A stretch of DNA of 22,206 nucleotides, from positions 306,653-328,858 of the forward strand of contig NW_008246077.1 of the NCBI RefSeq assembly GCF_000281045.1. The letters run 5' to 3'. Position numbers and translations under genes: made by a program. Below are positions 1 through 10,121 of the stretch, in pieces. This DNA is from Saprolegnia diclina VS20 (Eukaryota; Oomycota; Saprolegniomycetes; Saprolegniales; Saprolegniaceae). How positions within the stretch are numbered: the first letter of the stretch is position 1; the number at the start of each line of letters is the position of its first letter. The notes below the pieces were generated by a model. It made no database searches, was not told the origin of the DNA, and saw nothing but the letters and a program-made list of their open reading frames with translations.

Positions 1-1066
1 TTCTTGTTGTAATAGCACGACGTGTGGTTGACGCCGTGCCGACCTACCGACGGCCATTGAGTTCTTGGAGTGACGTAGCAGCGCAGAATATGTCGAGCGT
101 ACCTTTGGCATCAACGTTCTTCTCTGACTCATACTTCATGAGGGCCGGGAAGAGACGGTACTCGTCGGGCATGCCCGGTGCAATCTGGAGCGACGACGAG
201 ATGTCGGTGCCACCGCCTTCGAGGATGTCGATCTCGGGCGACCCGCGTCCCATGTGCGGGTGCAAGCCGTACCCAGGGTTGGGGTTACATGCTGAGATGC
301 GCTGAGACGACTTGTATCGGTCGTCGCACTCGTTGTACGTCCACGGCCACATGCGGTTGGTCGAGGCTGCGAAGAGCGCGCGCCCGAGGTTGCCCATCAT
401 CCAGAGCCCCGGCCACGTCGGGTAGAAACGCCCGTCGGGAATGCGGTCCATCGGCTGCACGGGCACGTCGCGGCTGATGCTGGCTTCCCAGCGCTTGCCT
501 GTGATGTGCGGGTTCATGGACTTTTTGTCGATCGCGCCCGGCATCCGCGCCGCAATCTCGACAAACCCGCCTTGGATGCAAAACTTGTTCCAGGTTTGCA
601 CCATCGCCGCGCGGTAGTACTACTCGATTGTTTCATGCAACGAGTAGACAATTTATGTCGACAATACCATGGTCTTGGTTGTCCACGACGGTTTCTCGGT
701 CCAAACGTTGAAGAACGTAACGTTCGTCTCGGTCGAGTCAATGCGGATCTGGAACGCGCCGTCGGTCGTAAGCGCGTTCTCGGGCGAGTAGATGCCCACG
801 GCACGGTTGACGCCGTCGGGAATGTCCAATGCAACCCATAGATGGTCGTTACCGGCGGTGAAGTTGCGTCCAGCCAAGTTAAACTCGTCGCTCATGATCA
901 AGTCCCAGGCCTCGCCACGCGAGCTCGTCAACGTGTGGTGCTCCGCCGGCGTATCGACATCGACCCACGTCTTGACGCCTGATTTGGTTGGCAGTGTGGG
1001 GTCGTTCTGATCGAGCGCGTGCGTCGTGTGGACGAGGGCCAGAGGCAAAAGCAGTAGCAGGCGCAT
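1..1066 (-). CDS. SKN1/KRE6-like beta-glucan synthesis-associated protein (GH16-type fold), partial
   Basis: Three exons, continuing past the left edge: 1066-668, 619-103 and 43-1. Introns are 620-667 (GTATTG...TAG) and 44-102 (GTACGC...TAG), and the phases match. The start at 1066 puts a hydrophobic signal peptide first (MRLLLLLPLALVHTTHA); an in-frame Met lies farther upstream at 1144, but the signal peptide favours 1066. The protein shows SKN1/KRE6 (PF03935) features: a DEFN segment near residue 95, MVQTWNKFC after the first splice, FYPTWPGLWMMGNLGRA, and EIDILEGG with the GH16 ExDxxE acids at E262, D264 and E267. Reading through 44-102 meets a stop at 44-46; splicing restores a Cys/Tyr-rich continuation (HTSCYYNK). 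In the family these are secretory-pathway or surface proteins needed for beta-1,6/1,3-glucan wall assembly; activity here is inferred. The C-terminal part is outside the window. Confidence 0.9.
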
Positions 1067-1900
1067 TGCGGTCGACAAGCCAAATTCAAGTCTGGGAATG
1101 CGTTGCGAGGCCGCCGAGGCGTCAGATAGTTGTAAATTTACCACCCCGCGACGTCACACGTGCACGGCCGCTAGTTTCGGGCATCGCATGGTTTATTCCA
1201 TCGCAATTGTACAGTAGCCTGCCGTCGTCACAGAGTTTAAGTGTTTAATGTCGTGCTGTGCGGCGGCTAGACGAGACGCATGGGCATCAATCCTCAACAA
1301 CACACTTTACCAAATATAGCTCGGCGTTTGACGTAGGGCGATGGGCCGAGCTTGTTTGCACGTGAATGATAGCTGGAGCCGCCGTTTGAAAACAAGAAAG
1401 GCACTGGGCACTGCAAGGCTGACAGAAATTAGCCGGAAAAACCGATCCTACGCTGTCGCACCCTGGTTTACGTGTAGTTAGTGCGATCTGGCCTTTGGGT
1501 GTCTTTTGCTCGTGCAAATACAAATGAGGGTTTGATGATGCGGCTGAAGACTCCGGAGGATTGGCGAAGGTGACATGTAAACTCAAACGTCACTTATCGA
1601 CGGTCAGCGGCATTGTTTCAACGGCTAGTTATTAGAGAAAAACGCCGCTAGCGTTACCGGTACGATCGTACGGAATCCTTACAACCAGTTGAAGCACTGA
1701 CTGTCAGTGTGTTTACTGTTCTCGTATCTGGCGGTGCCTTCACTTCATTCCAATACATCATCTACATTTCACTTTAGAAGTACAAGTGTGGTCAGTCAGG
1801 TGTCACTGTCAACACCAATTACGATTAGTGTACTGGTGCGACGGTAGCCGAGTCTCGCCCGAGTTGCCCGTTCTTGGATACGATCGATACACTCGGTGCA

Positions 1901-1940
1901 CAGTCCCGTCGTTGTCCACTTCAACAACAGTCCCGTCGTT
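1901..1940. repeat. 13-bp direct repeat, 27-bp spacing
   Basis: The sequence cagtcccgtcgtt occurs at 1901-1913 and again at 1928-1940. It lies in non-coding DNA; no function is evident. Confidence 0.6.
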
Positions 1941-2344
1941 CCTTTTTCGCCTCCAATTACGACTTCAAGGTTGGACACACGCGCAAGTGTCCAAGACGGT
2001 GTCACAGCATGGTGTGAAAGGATGGAAATGGGCCACATGGATCAGTGGAAATACCATTTTCCACCGTGGCATGCCACAACGATGTTGCTAACGTAACGGG
2101 CAACGCAGCATGTGTGTCCGATGCATTCCAACCCAGTGTCCACAAAACTGCAGTTGAAAGTCCTTAGTCGGAGGTACATGTAATTGGAGTGCATCTGGCA
2201 CGAAGCTTCGCAGGCTACGAGTACACTAATGCTCTGTGCAGTACGAGATCACGTCAGTTGCAAGTTGCAAAAGGTGTGCTGGTCATGAAAAAAATCACAG
2301 CCAATTCTCGTGTCAAAATGCATAGTACTACTCTGTTCCATATT

Positions 2345-2375
2345 ACTAGTCCGGTAGTACTAGTCTACTAGTATA
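2345..2375. repeat. ACTAGT palindrome cluster with imperfect hairpin
   Basis: ACTAGT occurs three times (2345, 2359, 2367). The stretch 2354-2376 folds as an imperfect inverted repeat, with GGTAGTACTAG facing CTAGTATACC. It could be a protein-binding site, a remnant of an element end, or chance in AT-rich DNA. Confidence 0.4.
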
Positions 2376-2714
2376 CCCGTACGTAGTCACACGACCTGAT
2401 CGTTACTCATCAGGCACCTCTGCCCCGCGTTTGCTTTGCGATACTAATCGGCTTCCAGACAACAAAAAGACGGTGCAAGCATTCGGTCTGCATTGCAACC
2501 TAACTGTCATCCACTTGGATTTGGCCAAAAGTTTTCGGATTCACCCAAACTTTTTTCAGCTCCGCCTCGTGACCAAAGGACAAAGGACCCCTCGTGGCGA
2601 ATGCTTTCATCAGCCCATCAAAAGAGAAGTGGATTTGCTAGTTTTCTCCCAAACTTGCCACGAAATCGAACGTTTCAAAGTTATACAAGGTTGACATTCA
2701 AGAAGATTACTTCT

Positions 2715-3652
2715 TCACGTCGTCCACACAAACGCCTCGTACATGCCCTTGTGCACGTCAAACGCCTGTGCCGACCCTTCACCGCCCGCGCCCGCGACGA
2801 CCATAAGCTAGAAGCGCCGTCGTATCAGTCCACAAAATAACTAACGACAACCAAGATGCAAGTGCCGTACCGGAATCAGGTGCTCGTCTTTCTGGTGGCA
2901 CTCGCGCGCAAAGGGCAGCGCCTCCCACTTGGCCAAGGCGTCGCCGCGAGCTACAATCGATGGCTGCAGCACCACAGACGTGAGTTCGCGGACAAAGGCG
3001 CGCGCATGGTCTTCCGTCTCGGGCGTCACGGGCGTACCCCAGTTGGGGTGGAACGACATGCCCGAGCCGATGATCGCAATGTTCTCGTTCCGAAGCACCG
3101 AGAGCACTTGGCCGATCTTGAAGTGCAACACGGGATCCCAGCCCGCGACGACGCTCACTTGGACGATCGGGATGTCTTCTTGCGGGCGAATGAGCTTCAT
3201 CGGCACAAACGTGCCGTGGTCCCAGCCTCGCGTCGGGTCCAAGTTGGATGGAATACTGGCCTGCGCTAGGAGTGCGTGGATCTTTTGCGCAATCTCAGGC
3301 GACCCCGGGGCCTTGTACGTGACCTTGTACGCTTCGTCCGGGAAGCTACACGCAAATCCTAGTGAGTCACACCAGACGACCGGAAATCAACCAAAGCGTA
3401 CTTGTAGTAGTCGTAGAGAAGGTCGTGGGACGCGCCAGACGAGATCTGGATGCGGTCGTCTTGCCAGTGCGCCGAGACGACGACGATAGCGCGGGGCCGC
3501 GTCGCCGCATCCTCGAGCCCCAAGAGCTTTGGCGTGTCGACCTCCATGAAGCGGCGCGTCGATCCGTGGTCCGGGTCCGAGACAGGCCGGAGCAGTGGCA
3601 ACGGACCCGCGCCGTGGTTGACAAAGATGGCACCTGCACGCTTGCTGGTCAT
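2715..3652 (-). CDS. Class III extradiol ring-cleavage dioxygenase, LigB / 4,5-DOPA dioxygenase type
   Basis: Three exons (3652-3402, 3345-2871, 2807-2715) encode 272 residues, about the usual length for YgiD/DODA-type enzymes. Introns 3346-3401 (GTACGC...TAG) and 2808-2870 (GTACGG...TAG) are phase-consistent and restore the family sequence on both sides. Family marks are FVNHGAGP (H13), VVSAHW (H62), GWDHGTFVPM (D126-H127-G128) and the C-terminal CHQKDEHLIP segment (H234, H239), which should supply or neighbour the non-haem Fe(II) ligands. The last exon adds MVVAGAGGEGSAQAF and ends WTT. These enzymes open catechol rings with O2; the natural substrate cannot be read from sequence. A cytosolic location is likely because no signal peptide is seen. 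Start 3652 is the first Met, directly before the conserved N-terminus. Confidence 0.9.
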
Positions 3653-4855
3653 TCTGGTCGTTGTTGTTGAAGCTGTGGTTGAAATTGGAGAGTGACCTTT
3701 GAATGCAAGCGATTAGATTTGGCGCGAATTCCAAGAGACGTATTCGGACGCAGTATCCGGCCGGACGACGCTTCCGGGACAATACTGTACACAGAACCAG
3801 ACACAGGACGCCAGGTGTGCGACGTCCGATGACGTCGGACGCGGCGTGTCACACGGATGGTGCGAGAATGGCAATGCTCTGAATGCGAGGGTGGCGGCAG
3901 CACGATGGTTGTGGTGAGCCAAGCCACGCCAAAATAGCTCCAGCATAGTAAGCTGAGGTAGACGAAATAGGTCGTCCAAGATGTGATGGCAACACGCAGG
4001 GGATGGATCATTATAATAGCATTCCGTTGTATTTCAGTGCCATTGACCACCTCTACCGAATCGAAGCTCATCCAATATACTCGGCCATGTAGCATCGTCG
4101 AGATGCTCTTTACCGGGAAAGATCTCTCGTCTTGACTTGCTGTTTGATTTCGTGGCGCCTTTTTAAGCATAAAACGGTGCGAAACGGGCTGAAATTGCGC
4201 CGACGAGAATGGTCGCGCCGGCTTTGGAGCGAAGCACGACGATGCGTCTGCACGCCGGGAGCGCAAAGCTGCCGTCAAGCCCTGTAAAGCCCAATGCGAA
4301 TGCGGTCCAGATGGACAAACTCCAGAGCAAAGCTGTCACGTGGGCGCTCCAAGTCCCGTACGTCCACCCCGGGAGCATTGGAGGATGCACCAAACGAACC
4401 CTTCGGCTCTACACGCCTTTGGTGGCACTGGCCACATTTGGTAACCTTCGCTTGCCGTGCCTGCGCGTCCTCGTGATTGAGTCATGTATCTTCGACGACG
4501 GCAGCCCCCTGACAGCCCCCGCACCATCAACAACTGCAACGGCGCATTGCCTCAGTTGGACGAGTCTCTTCGAAGGCAACCACTGCCTATGTGTCGCTTC
4601 TACGCCATCTTAGACGCTGATGTGTCGCTCGCTCATCCGACAATCTGTACTTCACACGCGGATCGCACCGATGAGTCTCAACGGTCGTTTTGGTTCTTGT
4701 AGACTGCTGCTGCCATAACCAAGCTTTGTTTCATGCCGGAACCTCGCAAGCACATGACGTCTCGGTGGCGGTCGACTCAGTGAACAGAGCGGCCAAGTCG
4801 AAATTAACAATCGAAACAAGTGCTTATTAGTTATGAATGGATCGTCGCTGCGATA
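3653..4855. other. Spacer between dioxygenase and RBM22-like genes
   Basis: This 1.2 kb lies upstream of the dioxygenase start and downstream of the RBM22-like stop. The minus strand carries hydrophobic, protein-like segments that change frame (separate entry). The plus strand has open frames without recognisable content. No RRM motif (RNP1/RNP2) was found on the minus strand that could complete the RBM22-like gene. Confidence 0.5.
3713..4393 (-). pseudogene. Possible decayed multi-pass membrane protein gene
   Basis: I do not recognise the family. Two minus-strand segments look like membrane helices with a shared aromatic style: TWSAHVTALLWSLSIWTAFA (in an open frame starting at 4393) and SWTTYFVYLSLLCWSYFGVA (about 3920-3990). 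Downstream, similarity-like content seems to move to another frame (LAFRALPF, then HLASCVWFCVQY). The first frame stops at 4163-4165 and no convincing splice pair joins it to the second. This could be a small membrane protein with introns I could not place, a degenerate copy, or chance hydrophobic frames. Confidence is low. Confidence 0.25.
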
Positions 4856-5632
4856 CTACGTCGACGCGGGCGGCGGCGGGACGCTCGTTGGCTCTGCTTC
4901 GACGACAGGCGGCGGAGGCGGCGGCGGTGGGATCCCACGGCGGCGGCGGTTGATTTGCAGCGCCTTGCCCTCGGCTGCAAGCATCTTCTCGGCGACGGGG
5001 TCGTTCTTGCCGTGGAACCGATCCTTGATGTTCTGCTTTGCAAGTGCGCTGCCCTTGGGCGGCGGCATCTCATGCAGGTACGGGCACGTCTCGCCGCGCT
5101 TGCACTCACCGCGCGCAAAGAACGAGCAGAGGTGCGGGCGGTTGCGCTTGTAGTACGGCTCGACGCGGGCCATGCGGAGAAGCGCCTGGTTGGGCGCGGA
5201 CGACTTGCCGTACGCGGAGACAAGGCCTTCGTCTTCGAGCATGAGGTTGTGCTGCTGCGCGTGGTACTCGCGGTTGGCGTCGCTCATGGGCACGTTCTGG
5301 CGCTCCTGCTCGGAAAGGAAGGCATCGCGGACCTGCACGGGCAGATGGTACTGCAGGTCCAAGACGCACGTCTGGCACACGTTCTTGATCTTGGCGCAGG
5401 TCTGGCAGATCTCGGTCTTCTTGTAGCGCGCCTTCTTGCCCGGCTTCCAGCGGAAGACCGTGAACGGGCGGTCGCACGTCTTGCACTGCCGCCCAAAGGG
5501 CTCCTTCATCATGCGCACGTACGGGTCTTCGCCGAGGCATCCTTCGCAGAGCTGCGGGAACTCATCGGCGCCGCCCGACTCCCACGCGTGCTTGGTCCCG
5601 TCGGTCTTGATGCTGAGACCGCGTTCGCCCAT
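4856..5632 (-). CDS. RBM22/SLT11-like pre-mRNA splicing factor without RRM
   Basis: A single uninterrupted frame encodes 258 residues from the Met at 5632. An upstream in-frame Met at 5734 would add 34 residues of unconserved sequence, so 5632 is preferred. The N-terminus matches RBM22: FPQLCEGCLGEDPYVRM, then paired cysteines (C29/C32, C50/C53, C76/C79, C86/C89) around RPFTVFRWKPGKKARYKKTE and LDLQYHLPVQVRDA. A CCCH finger follows (C169, C177, C183, H187) after YYKRNRPHLCSFF, then the NIKDRFHGKNDPVAEKML segment. In known RBM22 proteins an RRM comes next; here the chain passes to a short basic stretch, an eight-proline run and a stop at 4856-4858. RBM22/Cwc2/Ecm2 proteins contact U6 snRNA and the intron near the 5' splice site in the active spliceosome. 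Nuclear location is inferred. Confidence 0.85.
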   Translation of the reverse strand: MGERGLSIKTDGTKHAWESGGADEFPQLCEGCLGEDPYVRMMKEPFGRQCKTCDRPFTVFRWKPGKKARYKKTEICQTCAKIKNVCQTCVLDLQYHLPVQVRDAFLSEQERQNVPMSDANREYHAQQHNLMLEDEGLVSAYGKSSAPNQALLRMARVEPYYKRNRPHLCSFFARGECKRGETCPYLHEMPPPKGSALAKQNIKDRFHGKNDPVAEKMLAAEGKALQINRRRRGIPPPPPPPPVVEAEPTSVPPPPAST

Positions 5633-5927
5633 CTCTCGCTTCCGACCAAACACGCTCTGGGCCGCGAAACGATCCGTACGGCTTCCAATTGGCTGTAATG
5701 CTTGATGAAAGCTGCACTTGATTGGTCGATGCAACTATTTTTGAATTGGTAGAAATGCGTTGTATTTGCACCAATCCCAAGGATGCATGTCGGGATCGTG
5801 GAGTTCACCAGCGAGAGATTGAGCTACTACGTACACTCGCATTTAGAGTTTTGACCCTTTATGAGACAGCGAGCTATTGATGAACTCTACAAGAGCTAAC
5901 GAATGATAGAATGCTACACTGCTGGAG
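5633..5927. other. Short spacer between two minus-strand genes
   Basis: It holds the probable promoter of the RBM22-like gene and the 3' untranslated region of the bZIP-like/START-like gene. Composition is AT-richer than the exons. No other feature was recognised. Confidence 0.5.
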
Positions 5928-7227
5928 TTATTCGTTGCGACTAGCTTGAATGCTCGCCGCCAACGAGTCGACGCGCACCACGTCGTCGTCGTTGCACGCT
6001 TCAAAGAAGACTTGGCTTCGTCGCTCGTACGTGTCGATACCCAAGAGCGGGTCAACTCCGCTTTCGCTCAGCAGAGAAAAGACGGAGCTGACAGACTCGA
6101 GGGGCACGAAGGTACCACGAAGCATTTCACCCGTAAAATCATACCCATCTTGAAGCAGCGTCAAGTGCGGGCCGACGCGACATCCAACCGTCCTAGATGC
6201 AGTCGTTTACGTGGGTTGGCGCCAAAGCGCAAGGCGTACCAGCTTGTCCAGTAGCGCGTTCGCGGCAGCAGCGGAAATGACACATCGTCGACAATGCCTT
6301 GGATCAAAATGACAAACCCGTCAAAGGTGGTGCGCATGTGTACCATGTGGTGCTCAATCATCTCGTCGTTCGCCTTGGGGTACTGAATGTATCGTGTATT
6401 GGCATCCACGACCTCGAGCACCTACATCACGGCGTCGATAAGCAATTGACAACGTGTTCTTGATGCAAACGTACACGACCGCCTTTGGGCGGCTGAAGCG
6501 TCTCGTACGCCGCGTAGATGAGATCCGAGCTGTAGGGCGCCACGCGCTGCTTGCGAATCGAGAATTGTACCGACGGGCCAAATGGCGACACTGTCACGGC
6601 GACGTACGGCAAGGCTCGGATGGCTGCAAGCGGGTCGAGGATGCGAGGAAAATTGCTCTTCGCAATCCATTGGGGAAGCTGATGCTGGAGATGCTGAATG
6701 ATCCAAGCACCGCCGACGCGCCGTGCTTGACCCGAGGCCACGAGCGCTGAGAGGTGCCACGGCGCTTGGGCTGGCGCTGGCAAGTTCTAGTTTGGTGCTC
6801 GTTGCGTGAAAAAGAAAAACGACTTCAATCGACGTACTTTGTGCGGCGACGCCAGCTGCGTGACCCACACCACGAGTGCGCGCGCGAGGGTTCGCTTGGC
6901 CTTTATCTGGAAGCGCAGCTTGTGCTGGTTCCCCTGCTGCTCATAGACGTCGTCTTTCAGGGCGCGCGCAACGTCGCGCCACTGCAGTTTGGCGAGTGCG
7001 TGCCCAGGCTGCGACAGCACGAGCGTCTGGCGTTGGGTGTCCAGAGCGCGGATTGTAGCTTGGAGCACGTGCACTTCACGCTCAGCACGGTCTCGGTACC
7101 GGCGCTGAGCCTCGCGGTGGCGCTTCTTGTGCTGCTTCTCCACTTCGTCGGCTTGTTGGAGGGCATCGTGGAGCGCCTGCCGCATCGACCCGCCTGGCAT
7201 GACAACGCGACGTCGGTCGAGATGCAC
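5928..7227 (-). CDS. bZIP-like / START-like oomycete regulatory protein
   Basis: Four exons (7227-6838, 6786-6475, 6421-6240, 6192-5928) encode 382 residues. Introns 6787-6837 (GTACGT), 6422-6474 (GTACGT) and 6193-6239 (GTACGC) all end TAG, and every phase closes. The first exon has a basic region followed by a coiled coil (KRHREAQRRYRDRAEREVHV, then heptad-like leucines and alanines), like a bZIP without a clear canonical basic signature. The LQWRDVARALKDD block that follows is typical of a large oomycete family. The rest (PFGPSVQFSIRKQRV, SSDLIYAAYETLQ, VGPHLTLLQDGYDF after the third splice) resembles the START-like half of those proteins. Function is not established; DNA binding plus ligand sensing is a guess from architecture. 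The start may be 7227 or the in-frame Met at 7200. Confidence 0.75.
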
Positions 7228-7623
7228 ATGTTGCGTCTTTCTTTATTATCCGGATACGGATAAAATGGAACACACAAAACGCAAAGATATCGAGCTAACG
7301 TTATCGATCAACAGGCAATCAGTTCTAGCACTGATACTTCCCTCATTAATCACGAGGACACACGAATACTTGCTGGGGGGGCCTCATTTGTTTAGCCCCT
7401 TCTACGCGGGGTGTAGGAGGTTTTGTCAAGGCAACAGAGCGTTCCTGTGTACTCCAGTTGAAGTAGTCGGTGGCCTTTTCGCATCGTAAATTGAGACGTG
7501 AATGTTGTACACGTATGACTTGTTTGGTGACATTGCGATCGCAAATGCAAGCGGCTGGCGCACGGAATCATCACGTTGGGACGAATAAATGTACCGGTAC
7601 TTTTTGACACTTGCGATTTGGCC
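7228..7623. promoter_or_regulatory. Divergent intergenic region, presumed bidirectional promoter
   Basis: The bZIP-like/START-like gene (leftward) and the LRR kinase gene (rightward) start on opposite sides of this 396-bp stretch, so it should carry both promoters. It is AT-richer than the flanking exons and includes a run of seven G at 7375-7381. I saw no convincing named element. Confidence 0.4.
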
Positions 7624-10121
7624 ATGCAGTGGTTTCTGGCGCTCTTTCTCCCCGTCGCCGTGCTTGGTGCGGTCTGCCCGTATCACAACTACACGGCTGG
7701 CAACATTCTCGTTGCGGATGAATTGTGTTCGCCGTCCGCGCCCATTTGTAGCGTCAACACGTCTTGCACTCGATCGACCCAGCAAGTGCCTCAAGACGCT
7801 ACCAATCTTGCGGGCTTTATTGGTCTCGGTAATCTGACCATGTATCCTTACCAGGGGCTGTACGACGTGCTTTTGAAGTCCGCGCCGTAACTCATGCTCG
7901 TTTACATAGGGTACTCTACAATGCGTCCACCGTGTGGGTCGAAGATTTAGTGTTGCCCGCTTCACTTCTAAAGCTGTACGTATCTCCAAGCATTTGCTTC
8001 GAATCAAGCTACCGGTAACGTGCAAACAGGGGCTTTTCCAACATTTCTGCCATTTATTTGGACGAATTCGCGCCGGCGACAATCGCCCACCTTACCGCCA
8101 TGTAAGAGCCTCATGCAATGTTTCCGAATGTTTCGATGATGGACACTCCATCTTGATGCTATTTAGGGCCTTTATTACGTGCAACTTGGGGGTGATTCCG
8201 CTCAACTTTCAATGGCCGCCGGGCCTGCAAGAGCTGTACGTAAAATTGATATTCTCGTATGACGCTTACACAGCAGTACAGGATCCTCGTCAACAACGCA
8301 TTCCAAACGATCCCCAAAGCACTGCCCATGACGCTGCATACGCTGTAAGTACCTAAAGTTGACTCTTGGGGCAACTCATTTTCACAAAACCTAGTGCCTT
8401 TCAAGCCAACGCGCTCTCGGACCTTTTTTACCTCCCTGCTAATCTCACTTACTTGTACGAGTGGTTTTGAGGTGGTCGTTCGCCTAACCCAAGTGTCATT
8501 AGGGATCTGGACTTGAACCTTCTCGAAGAAGTCGTTGACCGGAACTGGAACCAACTCACTCACGTGTGCGTTTGCATCGATTTGTACCAACACATACCAC
8601 TCACAATGACCGGTATTGTAGGCGCCTGAATAATAACCCCATCGCGACTATTGCGGGTGTCCATCTTTCAAAGAGCCTCAAGTTCTTGTACTCCCTTCAC
8701 TGAAGAGGCGACGCATTCTAACAACGTTCTAGCGGCTGCAAAGATTGCCCACTGACAAATTTCACGATGACCCCCGATACATTTGCAGCCCTCGACGAGC
8801 TTCAGCCGTGGAATGGGAAATCCAACTACCTCGACTCCAAGGGCTTCCACATCACACGCGACGTGTCCATGGACCCTAGCGCTTGTGGCGCCATCGATGG
8901 ATCCGTCCAGACGCTTTGGGCCGGCAAGACCAACGTAACCGTGCGCGTGTGTGTCACGAGCCCGCCGTCATCCGAGCGTACCAGTATGTCTCTACCTGCC
9001 CTCAACGACGACAAGTCAGCATTTTCCTAGAAACTTGGACCGTGGTTGCTGCCGTTGCTGGCGCCACTGCTTTCCTTTTGATCATACTTGGCTGGATTCT
9101 TCACCGCTATCGCAAGCGCAGAGCTGTCGATACCCCATCCGGCTACTACAGCAGCTCCGCGGGTCGTACCGGTACGATGCCGACTGTCGACGATTCCGAC
9201 GGCCTTCTCGACGTCTCCCGCCTGCGCCAGCACCGCCTCGAGCTCTCCGAGCTCCGCGTCACAAGCGCCAAGCCTCTCGCATCCGGTGCCTACGGTGAAG
9301 TCTGGCTGGGCACGTACGCCTCCGAGCCCGTCGCGATCAAGCGCCTGCTGTACCGCCATCCAGACGCCGTCCAGCAGTTCATTGATGAAATCATCCTCAT
9401 GGCCGAGTACGTCATTCCATGTAGTATGTATTCTACGTGCTCATATCTTGCGAGTAGAATGGACTGTCCGTTCATTGTCTCGCTCGTCGGTGCGAGCTGG
9501 CGCCGACCTGTCGAGATGGAGTGCGTCGTCGAGTACATGGACCTCGGCGACCTCCGTAGCTACCTCAGTCGTCACTCGCCGGACGAGTTTACGTGGGACC
9601 AAAAGCACACGTGCATGCTCAGTATCGCCAAGGGTCTCACGTACCTCCACACTTGCGACGTGCCGATCGTGCACCGCGACTTGAAGAGCCGCAACGTGCT
9701 GCTGGACTCGACCAAGGGAACCAAACTCACCGACTTTGGCATCTCGCGCAGCGTCCACGTCCACGACGACGACAAGCAGCTCACGAACGGCGTCGGGACG
9801 TACCAGTGGATGGCGCCCGAGGTCATTTGCGGCACGGACTACTCGGTGGCAGCCGACATTTACTCGTTTGGGGTCCTTCTCTCGGAATTCTCGACGCACA
9901 AGGTGCCGTACGCAGACGTGTTGCACCCGGTGCACGGTCGACCCGTGACACAGCAGTACGTGATGACGCAGGTGGCGCAAGGCTTGCTGCAGCCGACATT
10001 TGCGGCCGTGGGCGTGCCGTCGTGGGTGCACGAGATCGCACTGCAGTGTCTCCAGACGGACCCGGTACTGCGACCCACCGCAGCGCAGCTGAGTAGTAAG
10101 ATTCGGAAACGCGCGGCCTAA
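7624..10121 (+). CDS. LRR receptor-like protein kinase, TKL group
   Basis: Eleven exons encode 661 residues: 7624-7859, 7910-7975, 8030-8101, 8167-8235, 8282-8344, 8395-8454, 8503-8565, 8622-8687, 8733-8983, 9031-9406, 9458-10121. The start at 7624 opens with a signal peptide (MQWFLALFLPVAVLGAV). Cys-rich and N-glycosylation-like segments follow, then leucine-rich repeats of 20-24 residues, each on its own exon and each split after the second codon base. The membrane helix VVAAVAGATAFLLIILGWIL lies near residues 320-339 and is followed by a basic stop-transfer. The kinase has the glycine loop ASGAYGEV (399-406), VAIK with K419, HRDLKSRN with D515, DFG at 533-535 and APE at 559-561, so catalytic residues are intact. 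It should sit in the plasma membrane with LRRs outside. The 51-bp intron 9407-9457 is in frame and stop-free. Confidence 0.9.

Larger units (their letters stand above)
1067..2714. other. Intergenic spacer, AT-richer, no gene recognised
   Basis: This 1.65 kb stretch separates the 5' end of the SKN1-like gene from the 3' end of the dioxygenase gene. Its base composition is more AT-rich than the flanking exons. Short open frames exist on both strands, but none shows a recognisable motif, signal peptide or spliceable continuation. It holds a 13-bp direct repeat (cagtcccgtcgtt at 1901 and 1928) and a cluster of ACTAGT palindromes at 2345-2372. The part next to 1066 probably carries the SKN1-like promoter. 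Confidence 0.5.

Noticed and set aside
1287-1586. Minus-strand 99-codon frame in the long spacer
   Set aside because: No motif, no signal peptide, no spliceable neighbours and AT-rich context; length is within chance expectation.
4820-5698. Long plus-strand open frame of 292 codons
   Set aside because: It is antisense to the RBM22-like gene and is a GC-rich shadow; the minus frame has clear family motifs.
7426-8082. Minus-strand open frame of 218 codons
   Set aside because: It overlaps the start, signal-peptide exon and first introns of the LRR kinase in antisense; no recognisable content.
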